Of a stretch of DNA of 64,000 bases, positions 52,010 to 60,120 are shown piece by piece (the first letter of the stretch is position 1; every line of letters starts with the position of its first letter). The stretch comes from Pseudomonadota bacterium (lineage in GTDB: Bacteria > Myxococcota_A > Polyangia > Haliangiales > Haliangiaceae), in NCBI GenBank assembly GCA_022360315.1, contig JAKSDA010000250.1, positions 1 to 64,000 of the forward strand, in the 5' to 3' direction. The translations under genes and the position numbers were made by a program. The notes under the pieces are model-generated. The model had not been told where the DNA came from. It made no database searches and saw only the letters and a list, made by a program, of their open reading frames with translations.

Positions 52010-54014
52010 TCGGGCATCCTCGGTGAGCGATCGTCGCTCGCCCGGGCCTTCGAGCCATGGCGGCCAGGTTTCGGCCCGCGCTGCCCGGTACCGGCCGATC
52101 GTTGTCGCCGACCGGGACCAGAGCCGGATTAGCTGGCTCCGTGCCTGTCTCGACAGTGTCGGCAGTACCTGGCCCGATCCGGGGCCGGGCGACTCGCTTC
52201 ACATTGTATCCACGGGTGCCGACGCTGTGCGCGCGGTTGCCGAGCTCGCACCGTGTGTTCTGGTCGCGGCTGCCCGGCTCGGCGACATGAGTGCGGCCGA
52301 CGTGGTGGCCGAGATCGTCGGGCGCGGCGAGTCCGAGCCACAGCATGAACACAATGATGGACACGACAGAAAAGACAGTGCTGAATGCCAGGTGTTGATC
52401 TGGGCTGAAGATGAGGCCGGCGAGCAAGTCGATCTGGCGGTTTCAGAAGCGGATCTTCGGGTCTTTTATTTTCTCGATCAGCGCATGGGCTCGGAGCAGA
52501 TCGCGACCCTGGTCGGTCGCGCGGCCGTGCTGGAGGGTGAATCGGAAGCTGTCGAGCTGGCTGGTACCGAAGACGCGACCCGGCTTTCTCGGCTACTCGA
52601 CATCGCCCGGCAGTTCGCCGCGCAGGCGAGTTTGCAGGAGGCGTCCGACAATCTCGAGGCGGGCGTTGTGGCGCTCACCCGCGCCGGCCGTGCTCACTGC
52701 TTGTTCCACGACCCGAGCGATGGCGCCCTGTGGTCGGAGTCGAGCGATTATCGCCCACAAGCGGGCAGCTATGCGAGGCGCGGTCTGGTCGGATATGCCG
52801 CGCGGACCGGAAAGCCGGCCATTGCCGCGCGCGCCGATGCCGATCCCCGCTACCACCGTGGCGTCGACGATCCGGACGGACGGGGTACCGAGGCGCTCAT
52901 GGCCTGTCCTGTGGTCTCTGCAGATGGCACGGTCCACGCCGTTTTGGTCGCGGTTCGGGACGGAGCGGTGTTTTCGGCAGTCGAGCGACAGTCGCTCGCA
53001 GACCTGGCCGAGCATCTCGGCCCGCTCATGCACCAAAAAGCCCTGCGCGTCGAGGCCGATTCGGTGATAGAGGCGGCCCATTCCGAGCGCCTGGTCGCCG
53101 AGGACTTATTTCGCGCCGAGGCTCTGGCGGCGTATTTATCCCGCGGCAAAAAGGGCGATGTGGTCCGGGTGTTGCCGTCCTGGGTCCGCTGGGTGTACTG
53201 GCCGCTTCTGGCCCTTCTCATGGCCAGTGCCATCTTACTCGTGGTCGGTACGGTCGACCAGTACAGCGCCGGGCCGGCCATCGTGCGTATGTCCGGGCGC
53301 AGCGAGGTGACTGCCAACGCCTCTGGTTCGGTGGTTTCAGTCGCTGTGATTCCCGGTCAGCGGGTGAAAAAAGGGCAAGTACTGGCCCGGCTGCACGACG
53401 CCGGAGAGGCTGCCGAGTTCGAGCGTCTGGAAAATGAATTTCACACCCAGCTGCGCAATCGCATGCTCGACCCCGGTGATCAGGCGGCCAGCCAGGCGGT
53501 CCGCACCCTGCGCACCTCGGTCGCCAGTGCCCGAACCCGGCTCGAGCAGCGCATTGTCCGGGCGCCGCGGCCGGGAACCATCAGCGATGTGCGCATACGT
53601 CCGGGCCAGCATCTGGTGCCCGGCGATCTGGTTGTCTCTCTGGTCGATGACGATACAGCCCTGACTGTTGTGGCCTTGCTGCCGGGCAAGGATCGTCCCC
53701 AGCTCAAACCCGGTATGTCTCTGCGCATGGAGCTGTCGGGATATCGCTATGCCTATCAGTCATTGGTCATCGAGTCGGTCGACGACGAGATCATCGGCCC
53801 GGCCGAGGCCCGCCGCTATCTCGGCGGACGCATCGCCGATGGCATTGCGATCACCGGACCGGTGGTCGTGGTCGAAGCGCAATTGCCGCAGGACACGTTC
53901 GAGGCCGATGCCCACATCTACCGGTACCACGACGGCATGCAGGGCACAGTCGAGGCACTCATTGGCCAAAAAAGTGTTGCGACGGTACTGATTCCCCAGC
54001 TCGATCGCCTGTAG
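52002..54014 (+). CDS. Receiver-like/GAF–membrane-fusion (HlyD-type) protein
   Basis: This 670-residue protein joins unusual modules. Residues about 29-175 look like a degenerate receiver: IVVADRDQSRISWLRACLDS keeps part of the acidic pair, but the phospho-acceptor position reads VLVAAARLGDMS without its Asp. A His/Asp-rich insert (residues 113-127) interrupts it. A GAF domain spans about 198-346 (ARRGLVGYAARTGKPAIAAR; MACPVVSADGTVHAVLVAVR). One membrane helix follows near 396-420, then a lipoyl/HlyD-type hairpin (ASGSVVSVAVIPGQRVKKGQ; RAPRPGTISDVRIRPGQHLV). It should be the periplasmic adaptor of an ABC exporter for the LanB/LanC product, gated by a cytoplasmic sensor. No ABC ATPase lies next to it. 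Confidence 0.9.
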   Translation: MADRASSVSDRRSPGPSSHGGQVSARAARYRPIVVADRDQSRISWLRACLDSVGSTWPDPGPGDSLHIVSTGADAVRAVAELAPCVLVAAARLGDMSAADVVAEIVGRGESEPQHEHNDGHDRKDSAECQVLIWAEDEAGEQVDLAVSEADLRVFYFLDQRMGSEQIATLVGRAAVLEGESEAVELAGTEDATRLSRLLDIARQFAAQASLQEASDNLEAGVVALTRAGRAHCLFHDPSDGALWSESSDYRPQAGSYARRGLVGYAARTGKPAIAARADADPRYHRGVDDPDGRGTEALMACPVVSADGTVHAVLVAVRDGAVFSAVERQSLADLAEHLGPLMHQKALRVEADSVIEAAHSERLVAEDLFRAEALAAYLSRGKKGDVVRVLPSWVRWVYWPLLALLMASAILLVVGTVDQYSAGPAIVRMSGRSEVTANASGSVVSVAVIPGQRVKKGQVLARLHDAGEAAEFERLENEFHTQLRNRMLDPGDQAASQAVRTLRTSVASARTRLEQRIVRAPRPGTISDVRIRPGQHLVPGDLVVSLVDDDTALTVVALLPGKDRPQLKPGMSLRMELSGYRYAYQSLVIESVDDEIIGPAEARRYLGGRIADGIAITGPVVVVEAQLPQDTFEADAHIYRYHDGMQGTVEALIGQKSVATVLIPQLDRL

Positions 54015-54086
54015 CAGTGGCGGTTTAGAGCTCGCCGGAGAACTGATGCGATTGCCCGCGCAGATCCCAGGCCAGAGGTGACCTAC

Positions 54087-54239
54087 GCTCTTGGCCGGAA
54101 AATGGTAATGCACGCTGGCCGACTTGATGCCCACCGCAGCGGCAATATCGCGCATGCTGAGAGCGTTGTAGCCCACCTTGCGGATTGTATTCTCGGCGAC
54201 ATCGAGGATCTGGTCTCGCCTGCTACTCGCTCTCGTCAT
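54087..54239 (-). pseudogene. Truncated TetR-family regulator
   Basis: The first 51 codons read like an intact TetR DNA-binding domain: ILDVAENTIRKVGYNALSMR then DIAAAVGIKSASVHYHFPAK. Directly after YHFPAKS the sequence loses all TetR likeness in every frame and soon runs into the 3' end of the exporter-adaptor gene. The ligand-binding part is therefore missing. A small DNA-binding remnant protein may still be made. Confidence 0.65.
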
Positions 54240-54321
54240 CTGTGGCCTGACTCTCTCGAAGAAAACCTACCGATCAAAGGATAGGCATCGACAACGGCCG
54301 GGTCAGGCTATCATGAGGTTG

Positions 54322-54337
54322 CCTATCTGTTGATAGG
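54322..54337. promoter_or_regulatory. Operator-like dyad CCTATC-N4-GATAGG
   Basis: CCTATC (54322-54327) and GATAGG (54332-54337) form a perfect dyad. A related imperfect copy, CCTACCGATC with GGATAGG, lies near 54269-54288. Both are between the truncated TetR gene and a divergent frame, the usual place for TetR operators. Confidence 0.5.
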
Positions 54338-54377
54338 TATACATTGTAACTCATTTTGAATAGAGGGAGAAATTCTC

Positions 54378-54623
54378 ATGGCAGCCAAGCGTGTTCCGAT
54401 GGTTCTCACGTCTCATGACCACCTCGCGGCGAAAGCGTCTGGTCTTGCCAAACCACTGCCGGGCAGCGCCAACAGCCACCACGATTCCCCGTACACCGCA
54501 CGGCAAAAATGCGTATTGAAAGCGGTATCCACTCCGGGCGTCGTCGGCGATTCCTGTGAATCGCTTGCTGCCCTGGATTCGGCGCATTATCGGACTGCCG
54601 GCTCGAGGGCAAAGATGGCGTAA
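54378..54623 (+). pseudogene. N-terminal remnant of a DJ-1/PfpI-like protein
   Basis: An ATG at 54378 has an excellent ribosome site (AGGGAG seven bases upstream). The first 16 residues, MAAKRVPMVLTSHDHL, match the N-terminus of type 1 glutamine-amidotransferase-like DJ-1/PfpI proteins (VLMVLTSHDKLGDTG). After that all family features vanish and the frame runs into the 3' end of the convergent lipoprotein gene. It is probably a decayed gene once controlled by the adjacent TetR repressor. Confidence 0.45.
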
Positions 54624-55057
54624 AGACGAGCTGGATTGCCCCGCATGGCGCGCAGGTACACCCGTTCGCTGTGGTGCAACGAGATCACGACCAGGGCATT
54701 GCCATCGCCGTCCGTGGTGTCGACAAACGACAGATAGACCCGGGCCGGGGCACCATCGAAGCTGATACTGGCCAGGACATCGGCCTCAGCACCGGGGATC
54801 GGGATGATTTGGGCGTTTTCGAACAGACCGTCTATGCTCAGCCGCGCCGATAGCGAGTGCAGCTCAGCCTCTTCGATGACCAGCGTGGCGTTGGCATCCC
54901 GGGCGATTCCCCGCTGCAAAACCGGCAGGTCCCCGACCCGGGGACCGGTCCATACCCCCTCGAAATCGCGCACATCGAGGCAACCCATGGCGGCAATTGC
55001 AACCGCCAGGCTCAGCCCAAAAGCCCCGAGGCGCCACTGCCACGCCACAGGTGCCAT
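54587..55057 (-). CDS. Small exported lipoprotein of unknown function
   Basis: The protein has about 156 residues from the ATG at 55057, with a lipoprotein signal ending IAAMGC. The mature part is predicted to be mainly beta (FEGVWTGPRVGDLPVLQRGI; ADVLASISFDGAPARVYLSF; HHSERVYLRAMRGNPARLYA). The pattern suggests a small lipocalin-like or META-like barrel, but no family is assigned. It is divergent from the BamA-like gene, whose start is about 200 bases away. Confidence 0.7.
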   Translation of the reverse strand: MAPVAWQWRLGAFGLSLAVAIAAMGCLDVRDFEGVWTGPRVGDLPVLQRGIARDANATLVIEEAELHSLSARLSIDGLFENAQIIPIPGAEADVLASISFDGAPARVYLSFVDTTDGDGNALVVISLHHSERVYLRAMRGNPARLYAIFALEPAVR

Positions 55058-55260
55058 GGGAAGAATGGTACCGAGCCAGGCGGAGCGGAGTGGCCAGAGG
55101 CGTAGAGCATTCGATCCATCCGTGCAGGGCATCGGCCGACCTTACACCGGACCTGACCAGCGGAGAAATGTCGCAACCCGACTGGCCGGTCGGGCACTTG
55201 CAAACACCATCCGTATCACTGCATGGCAGGGCCGGCGCGCCCGCGCTACTCTGCCCTGCC

Positions 55261-56769
55261 ATGAATCTCGACACCGCTCTCCTGGCTGCGATCACGCGGA
55301 AAAGCGCGTTGGCGGTATTGGTCATGTGCTCGGCAGGACCGCTCGAAAGGGCGTTTGCCCAGCCATCCGAGCTGCCCACCGAGGACGCAGACCGGGCCCG
55401 GCGCAGCCGAGAAGCGGCCGACGACGCCAGCTTTGGTCCGATTCTCATCATCGAGGACATCGAGATCAAGGGCAACGAATCGACCGCAGCGCGGGTCATT
55501 CTCCGCCTCTTGCCCATCGCCAGAGGCGACATCCTTCGAGCTGGCGATCCGAGATTTCAGCGGGCTCGGTTCAAACTGCTGGCCACCGGGTATTTCCGCG
55601 CCGTCGAACTCGAACCGCGGCGAGGTTCCAAACGCGGCCACGTGATCCTGACCGTCAGGGTCAAAGAACGCGGAACCGTGATCTTGAATCGGCTCTATCT
55701 GGGAACCAGCCGGGCCACCCCGTGGTGGGCAGGCATCGACGGCACAGAACGCAACGCGTTCGGTACCGGGGTGAGTATGGGCATGGGCGGCGTATACGCC
55801 AGCAGCGGCAATGCCGAGGACGCCCAAGCGCAATGGGCGCTGACCTTGCGGATCGCCGATCCGGCGATCCGCGGAACTCCCTACGGAGCCCACGCCACTG
55901 CGCTCTACACCCGGGCCAGCGAGCCCTATCGAGTGCGCGGCGAGCCGTCGAGCGGTGCGGCCGATAATTTTCGGGCGTTTTCGTACTCCCGGCTGTCGCT
56001 GCAAGCGGGTCTCAGTATCGATCTGTCGCCTCTGTCGCAGCTGGCCCTCGATGGCCGGGCCGAATGGGTCGATGCCGATGCACCGCTGGCGCCGACCCGA
56101 GAACGTCCCGACGGCACATTCGAGGCCGTGCAGATCGGGCTTTTGTCCGGCCAAAGCCGAGTGGTCACCGTCACTCTCGCGTTCGACCACGACACCCGGC
56201 CCAATCCAGTGCTGCCCTTTGCCGGCACCCGGCTGGTCATGATCGGTGAACTCGGCGCCACGTTTGTCGGCGGCAGCTACGACTTCGCAATCGGCCTGGC
56301 CCGTTACCAGCACTGGTGGCCCGTGCACGGCAACAGACACGTTTTGTCGCTGCATCTCACCGGTGGTCTGGTCGCCGGCCAGGCGCCCCAGTTCAACCGC
56401 CTCCACACATCCGATTTTAATCCTCTGCTCACTCCGCGCGCCTTCGGATTGGTCGTGTCGACCTCGCCCTCGCCCGACATCTTCGGTACCGGAGCCGACG
56501 ATACGAGCTACGGCGATTTCGGCGCCAGCGCAGTGCTCGAGTACAGCTATCGGCTGTTTCGCGAGCGCTTTCACGTCTACGGCGGAGATCTCTTTGTCGG
56601 CGCCGGTCTGTGGGGGCTGGCCGATTCGCGCGATTTTAAGGTGCGCGATCGCCCGCTCCATCGCGCCGTTCCGGTCGGTTTGATCGTCAACGCTGGTCTG
56701 CGCATCGACACCGAGTTCGGCATCTTCGAATTCAGCTTCGCCAACGCGCTGGGACGAATTCCGCTGTAA
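55261..56769 (+). CDS. BamA/TamA-family outer-membrane protein
   Basis: The protein has about 502 residues from the ATG at 55261, with a signal peptide ending in ERAFAQ. Residues 50-135 contain one POTRA-like unit (ILIIEDIEIKGNESTAARVI; YFRAVELEPRRGSKRGHVIL). A surface-antigen-type barrel follows (VTVTLAFDHDTRPNPVLPFA; GTRLVMIGELGATFVGGSYD) and ends in FEFSFANALGRIPL. One POTRA unit is fewer than BamA's five, as in short Omp85 relatives. It may insert or secrete specific proteins at the outer membrane. It starts a group leading to the DUF4390/NtrY pair. Confidence 0.9.
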   Translation: MNLDTALLAAITRKSALAVLVMCSAGPLERAFAQPSELPTEDADRARRSREAADDASFGPILIIEDIEIKGNESTAARVILRLLPIARGDILRAGDPRFQRARFKLLATGYFRAVELEPRRGSKRGHVILTVRVKERGTVILNRLYLGTSRATPWWAGIDGTERNAFGTGVSMGMGGVYASSGNAEDAQAQWALTLRIADPAIRGTPYGAHATALYTRASEPYRVRGEPSSGAADNFRAFSYSRLSLQAGLSIDLSPLSQLALDGRAEWVDADAPLAPTRERPDGTFEAVQIGLLSGQSRVVTVTLAFDHDTRPNPVLPFAGTRLVMIGELGATFVGGSYDFAIGLARYQHWWPVHGNRHVLSLHLTGGLVAGQAPQFNRLHTSDFNPLLTPRAFGLVVSTSPSPDIFGTGADDTSYGDFGASAVLEYSYRLFRERFHVYGGDLFVGAGLWGLADSRDFKVRDRPLHRAVPVGLIVNAGLRIDTEFGIFEFSFANALGRIPL

Positions 56770-56852
56770 CTGCCATGGTCGCGAGTATTCGAATCGTCCG
56801 GCCCCATACGCGCTCGCCGCTCGCCCGGCCGGCTGCCTCAAGTATCACTAGT

Positions 56853-57512
56853 ATGGGCAAATTTCTGGCTACAGCGATCTTGCTCGCGGCAGTGCTTGGC
56901 AGCGCGGTGCCCGGTGCGCGGGCCGACGATGGGGTAACAACCATCTCATTGCGCTTTGCCGAGCGCCGGGGCAGGCTGGTGGTCAAGCAACTCGGCTTGA
57001 GCTCGTTTCTCTTCGATCAGTCCGCCTATCGCAAGCTCAAACAAAATCCCCTGGCCACAGCGGTCGTGGTCCGGCTCTACGTGTACCGCACAAAGCGCGA
57101 CCAGCCGGTATCCTACCGCCTGATCACTGCGCGAATCGTCTACGACCTGTGGGAGGAAAAGTACCAGGTTCGCATCGACAGCCCCAAGGGCCGCGATAGT
57201 GGTCGTTTTGACCGGCTCGATCAGGCGTTCAAGAAGATCACCGAGTTCGACGACCTTCCCATCGCAGATCTGGCCGATATTCCGATCGGGCCCCATCACT
57301 ACATGGCGATGATCGCCGAGCTCAATCCTGTGTCGGACCAGACCCAGGCCGAGATGCGCCGCTGGCTGTCGCGGCCGTCGGGCACGACCAGCCTGAGCCG
57401 CAGCACGTCGTTCTTCGGCTCGTTCGTGAGCATTTTTATCAACACGCCGCCGCCCGAAGCCGATCGCGTCGTGCGCGTGCGGTCCCAGCCGTTCTATCGG
57501 GTGTCGCGATGA
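56853..57512 (+). CDS. DUF4390 family exported protein
   Basis: The product has about 219 residues; the ATG at 56853 gives a signal peptide ending ARADDG. The mature domain (VRLYVYRTKRDQPVSYRLIT; RIVYDLWEEKYQVRI; FDDLPIADLADIPI; FVSIFINTPPPEADRVV) matches DUF4390. This family regularly precedes NtrY-type kinase genes, as here, where the ATGA overlap (57509-57512) couples it to the next gene. It may be the periplasmic sensor input of that kinase. Confidence 0.85.
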   Translation: MGKFLATAILLAAVLGSAVPGARADDGVTTISLRFAERRGRLVVKQLGLSSFLFDQSAYRKLKQNPLATAVVVRLYVYRTKRDQPVSYRLITARIVYDLWEEKYQVRIDSPKGRDSGRFDRLDQAFKKITEFDDLPIADLADIPIGPHHYMAMIAELNPVSDQTQAEMRRWLSRPSGTTSLSRSTSFFGSFVSIFINTPPPEADRVVRVRSQPFYRVSR

Positions 57513-59089
57513 GTCTCCAGGTCAAAGTCGTCGCATTCTTGTTGCTCATCGCCATGGTGCCACTAGCCGTGGCCGCTGTTCTGATCGACCAGACCGCCAA
57601 AGTCGCCTACAACTTCGCATCCAACGAAGCGGCATTTTTCAGGCCGCCACTGGCCAAGGCCAAATCGGCATACCTCGAGCTCATCGCGACCAAACGGGAC
57701 CTCTACTACCGGCAAGTAGCAGTGCACATCGCGGCCATGCCCGAGATTTTCCGGTTGGTCCCGGACCCGGTTCCGGCCGGATCGCCACAAGGACCCCAAC
57801 GAGGGGTCAAAAACGGCACCAAAAAACCTGTGCAAAGCGACGCGCTTCTCGATTCGCTGCTCGCCAAGACCCCGGAGCTGCAATACATCGCGATCATCGC
57901 CGCAGATGGCCGGGCTGTGGTCGAGCGTCGCGGCGTCCAGCCAGCCGGGGTCAAAACCCCGGCCTGGCGTCCCGTTGCCGTGGACCAGCCCATCGCCGAT
58001 TCCGGGGCAATCCTCCGGCTCACCTTTGCTGCCGACCCCGAGCTAGAGGACGATTACCGCGCGCTCGCCCGTGCACTCGAACGAGCCGAGCGTATCGACC
58101 AGGTCCGATCGGCCCTGCCATCGTCGTATCGCATCGCTTTCGTGGCTCTGGTCGGCGGCGTCGTCATCCTGGTCTCGGCCACCGGTATCGCGGTCGCCCG
58201 TCGCTTCACTCGACGTATCTATGCCCTGGTTTCCGGCACCCGCCAGGTCGCCGGGGGCGACTTGCAGTCCCGCGTCGAGCTCAAGGGCCGGGACGAACTC
58301 GCCGAGCTGGCCCGGGCGTTTAACCGCATGGTTCACGATCTCGACCACGATCGGGTGCAGATCGCCTATTTGCAGCGGGTCAGCGCATGGCAGGATGTAG
58401 CCAGAAAACTGGCACATGAAATCAAAAATCCGCTCACCCCCATCCAGCTTGCCGTCCAGCAGTGCGTATCGTCCTACCCTGGCGACGACCAGCGCTATCG
58501 GCGCCTTTTGGGCGACACCGAGGAGATCGTCACCGAGGAGATTTCCAGCTTGCGGCGCCTGGTCGATGCATTTCGTATGTTGGGCCAGCTGCCCCGGGTC
58601 GAGGCCAGGCCGCTCGACCTCGCCGACGTGGTCGACGATCTGACCCGAGACCCTTCTCTTCTCGAGTATCTCGAAATCCATGCCCCGCCCGATCGGGTGA
58701 TGATTCGCGGCGACCGCATGCTGTTGCGCCGCGTTCTCACCAACCTGGTCGAGAATGGCATCCAGGCGGGTACCGACGCCGACCGGGATGGCAAGGTGGC
58801 GGTCCGATGGAGTGCTCGCGGTGACCGGGTCGTGCTCACCGTGGATGACGAGGGACCCGGGGTTGCCGGGGCCGAGCGCGATAAGATCTTCGAGCCCTAT
58901 GTCACGCACAAAGCGCAGGGCACGGGTCTGGGGCTGACCATATCGAAAAAGGTCATCCTCGAGCATAACGGCACGCTGGAATTGTCACCCGATCCGGCCC
59001 CCGAGGGCGGGGCGCGCTTTCTGGTCACCCTGCCGCTGGCCACCGAAGAGACCGCTGGAACAGACGTGCCGTGGCGGGAGCGGGCATGA
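57509..59089 (+). CDS. NtrY-like membrane histidine kinase
   Basis: This 526-residue protein has two membrane helices, a periplasmic region of about 165 residues, a HAMP domain (ARRFTRRIYALVSGTRQVAG) and the phospho-acceptor HEIKNPLTPIQLAV with its His. The ATPase domain has N-box LTNLVENGIQAG, DDEGPGVAG, FEPYVTHKAQGTGLGLTISK. It should phosphorylate an NtrX-type sigma-54 activator, but no such gene follows; infA comes next. Its ATG overlaps the DUF4390 stop, so the two are co-translated. Confidence 0.93.
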   Translation: MSLQVKVVAFLLLIAMVPLAVAAVLIDQTAKVAYNFASNEAAFFRPPLAKAKSAYLELIATKRDLYYRQVAVHIAAMPEIFRLVPDPVPAGSPQGPQRGVKNGTKKPVQSDALLDSLLAKTPELQYIAIIAADGRAVVERRGVQPAGVKTPAWRPVAVDQPIADSGAILRLTFAADPELEDDYRALARALERAERIDQVRSALPSSYRIAFVALVGGVVILVSATGIAVARRFTRRIYALVSGTRQVAGGDLQSRVELKGRDELAELARAFNRMVHDLDHDRVQIAYLQRVSAWQDVARKLAHEIKNPLTPIQLAVQQCVSSYPGDDQRYRRLLGDTEEIVTEEISSLRRLVDAFRMLGQLPRVEARPLDLADVVDDLTRDPSLLEYLEIHAPPDRVMIRGDRMLLRRVLTNLVENGIQAGTDADRDGKVAVRWSARGDRVVLTVDDEGPGVAGAERDKIFEPYVTHKAQGTGLGLTISKKVILEHNGTLELSPDPAPEGGARFLVTLPLATEETAGTDVPWRERA

Positions 59090-59296
59090 TTCTGGTCGGT
59101 TACCAGGTCTTTGCCCAGCATCTCATTGCGTTGTCACGGAGCTTGGCTAGCCGGCCGGCCTCTGGTAGCTTGCCCCCTCGATGTTTCGAATTACTGTGTA
59201 GCAGCTATATCCAACCGAACTCTCGCATCGCCAGCCCGGCCCGTTTCGACCATTGTCGCCAGGCATCGGGTCGCGATTCGAGAGAGGAGGCCATAT

Positions 59297-59515
59297 TTGA
59301 GCAAGCAAGACCTGATTCAACTGAAAGGCGAGGTCACCAAGGTGAGCAAAGGCGGGCTTTTTCATGTCGAGTGCGAAAATGGACATGCAGTTCTCGCCAA
59401 GCTCTCGGGTCGAGCGCGCCGTCACCGCATCCGCGTCGTGTTGGGTGACCGGGTGACCGTGGCGGTCTCGCCCTACGATCCGGACCGCGGATTTATCGTC
59501 TATCGCGAGAGATAA
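59297..59515 (+). CDS. infA: Translation initiation factor IF-1
   Basis: A TTG start sits six bases after a strong GAGAGGAGG ribosome site and gives 72 residues, the usual IF-1 length. The OB-fold features are present: LKGEVTKVSKGGLFHVECEN, ENGHAVLAKLSGRARRHRIR, VVLGDRVTVAVSPYD and the final GFIVYRER. IF-1 binds the ribosomal A site during initiation. It stands outside a ribosomal-protein operon here. Myxobacteria can have more than one infA copy, and this may be a second one. Confidence 0.92.
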   Translation: MSKQDLIQLKGEVTKVSKGGLFHVECENGHAVLAKLSGRARRHRIRVVLGDRVTVAVSPYDPDRGFIVYRER

Positions 59516-59525
59516 TCTGGCCGGA

Positions 59526-60065
59526 TCACGACGATCGAGCGATCCGCTGGCCGATGGGAAACGTACGCCCGCAGGCGACAAGGACAAAGAGGTCGTCATC
59601 CGATGGTGAATCTCCGGCTGCAGTAATGCCCTCGGCCACAACGTAGTAGGCCGGTGTGGTGATTCTGGCCTCCAAACGCCCGCCGCGGACTGCGCAGTAA
59701 AGGGCATTGTCCGGGTCGACACGCAGAGTCGCATAGTCGAGTTCTTCCTCGCTGCCATCGTTCAGGGTCAGGAACACGCGATCCCTTTCCCAGCGTGCAG
59801 ATACGGCGAGAAGGTGGGCATCCTCGACGTCGATAAAGGCGTAACGATGCTCGTCGAGGCGGAGGATCGGACGTCCGTCATCGAGCCGATCCATCCACCG
59901 CAAAAACGCCCGCTGCAATCCCTCATGGGTCACTTGCACGCCCTCGTGCCAGAAACGCCCGTTGTGATCGAGGCGGATCCCGGTCTGGCGCAGTCTCTCG
60001 ATCAGCTCGGGAGCGAGCCGGGACGACGGTGTCGAAGGTCGACCTGAATTGCGATTGGCAGTCAC
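59526..60065 (-). CDS. DUF1285-like protein
   Basis: The product has about 179 residues from a GTG at 60065; a GTG at 60107 would add 14 atypical residues. Motifs LDHNGRFWHEGVQVTHEGLQ, ILRLDEHRYAFIDVEDAHLL and LNDGSEEELDYATLRVD match the DUF1285 pattern (IDRDGRWFHEG, IDVEDAP). The C-terminus is a further small domain. Structures of this family suggest a ligand-binding fold, but the role is unknown. It is convergent with infA and follows the PEGA gene on its strand. Confidence 0.8.
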   Translation of the reverse strand: MTANRNSGRPSTPSSRLAPELIERLRQTGIRLDHNGRFWHEGVQVTHEGLQRAFLRWMDRLDDGRPILRLDEHRYAFIDVEDAHLLAVSARWERDRVFLTLNDGSEEELDYATLRVDPDNALYCAVRGGRLEARITTPAYYVVAEGITAAGDSPSDDDLFVLVACGRTFPIGQRIARSS

Positions 60066-60120
60066 GAAAAAGCAACAACGAAATACTGTCGCACCATGGT
60101 CCTCCACTCACCCCGGCGGT

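Noticed and set aside
60062..60105. An 11-codon leader frame with a GGAGG before the DUF1285-like gene
   Set aside because: The spacing between GGAGG and its ATG is only three bases, too short for efficient initiation, so a leader peptide is not claimed.
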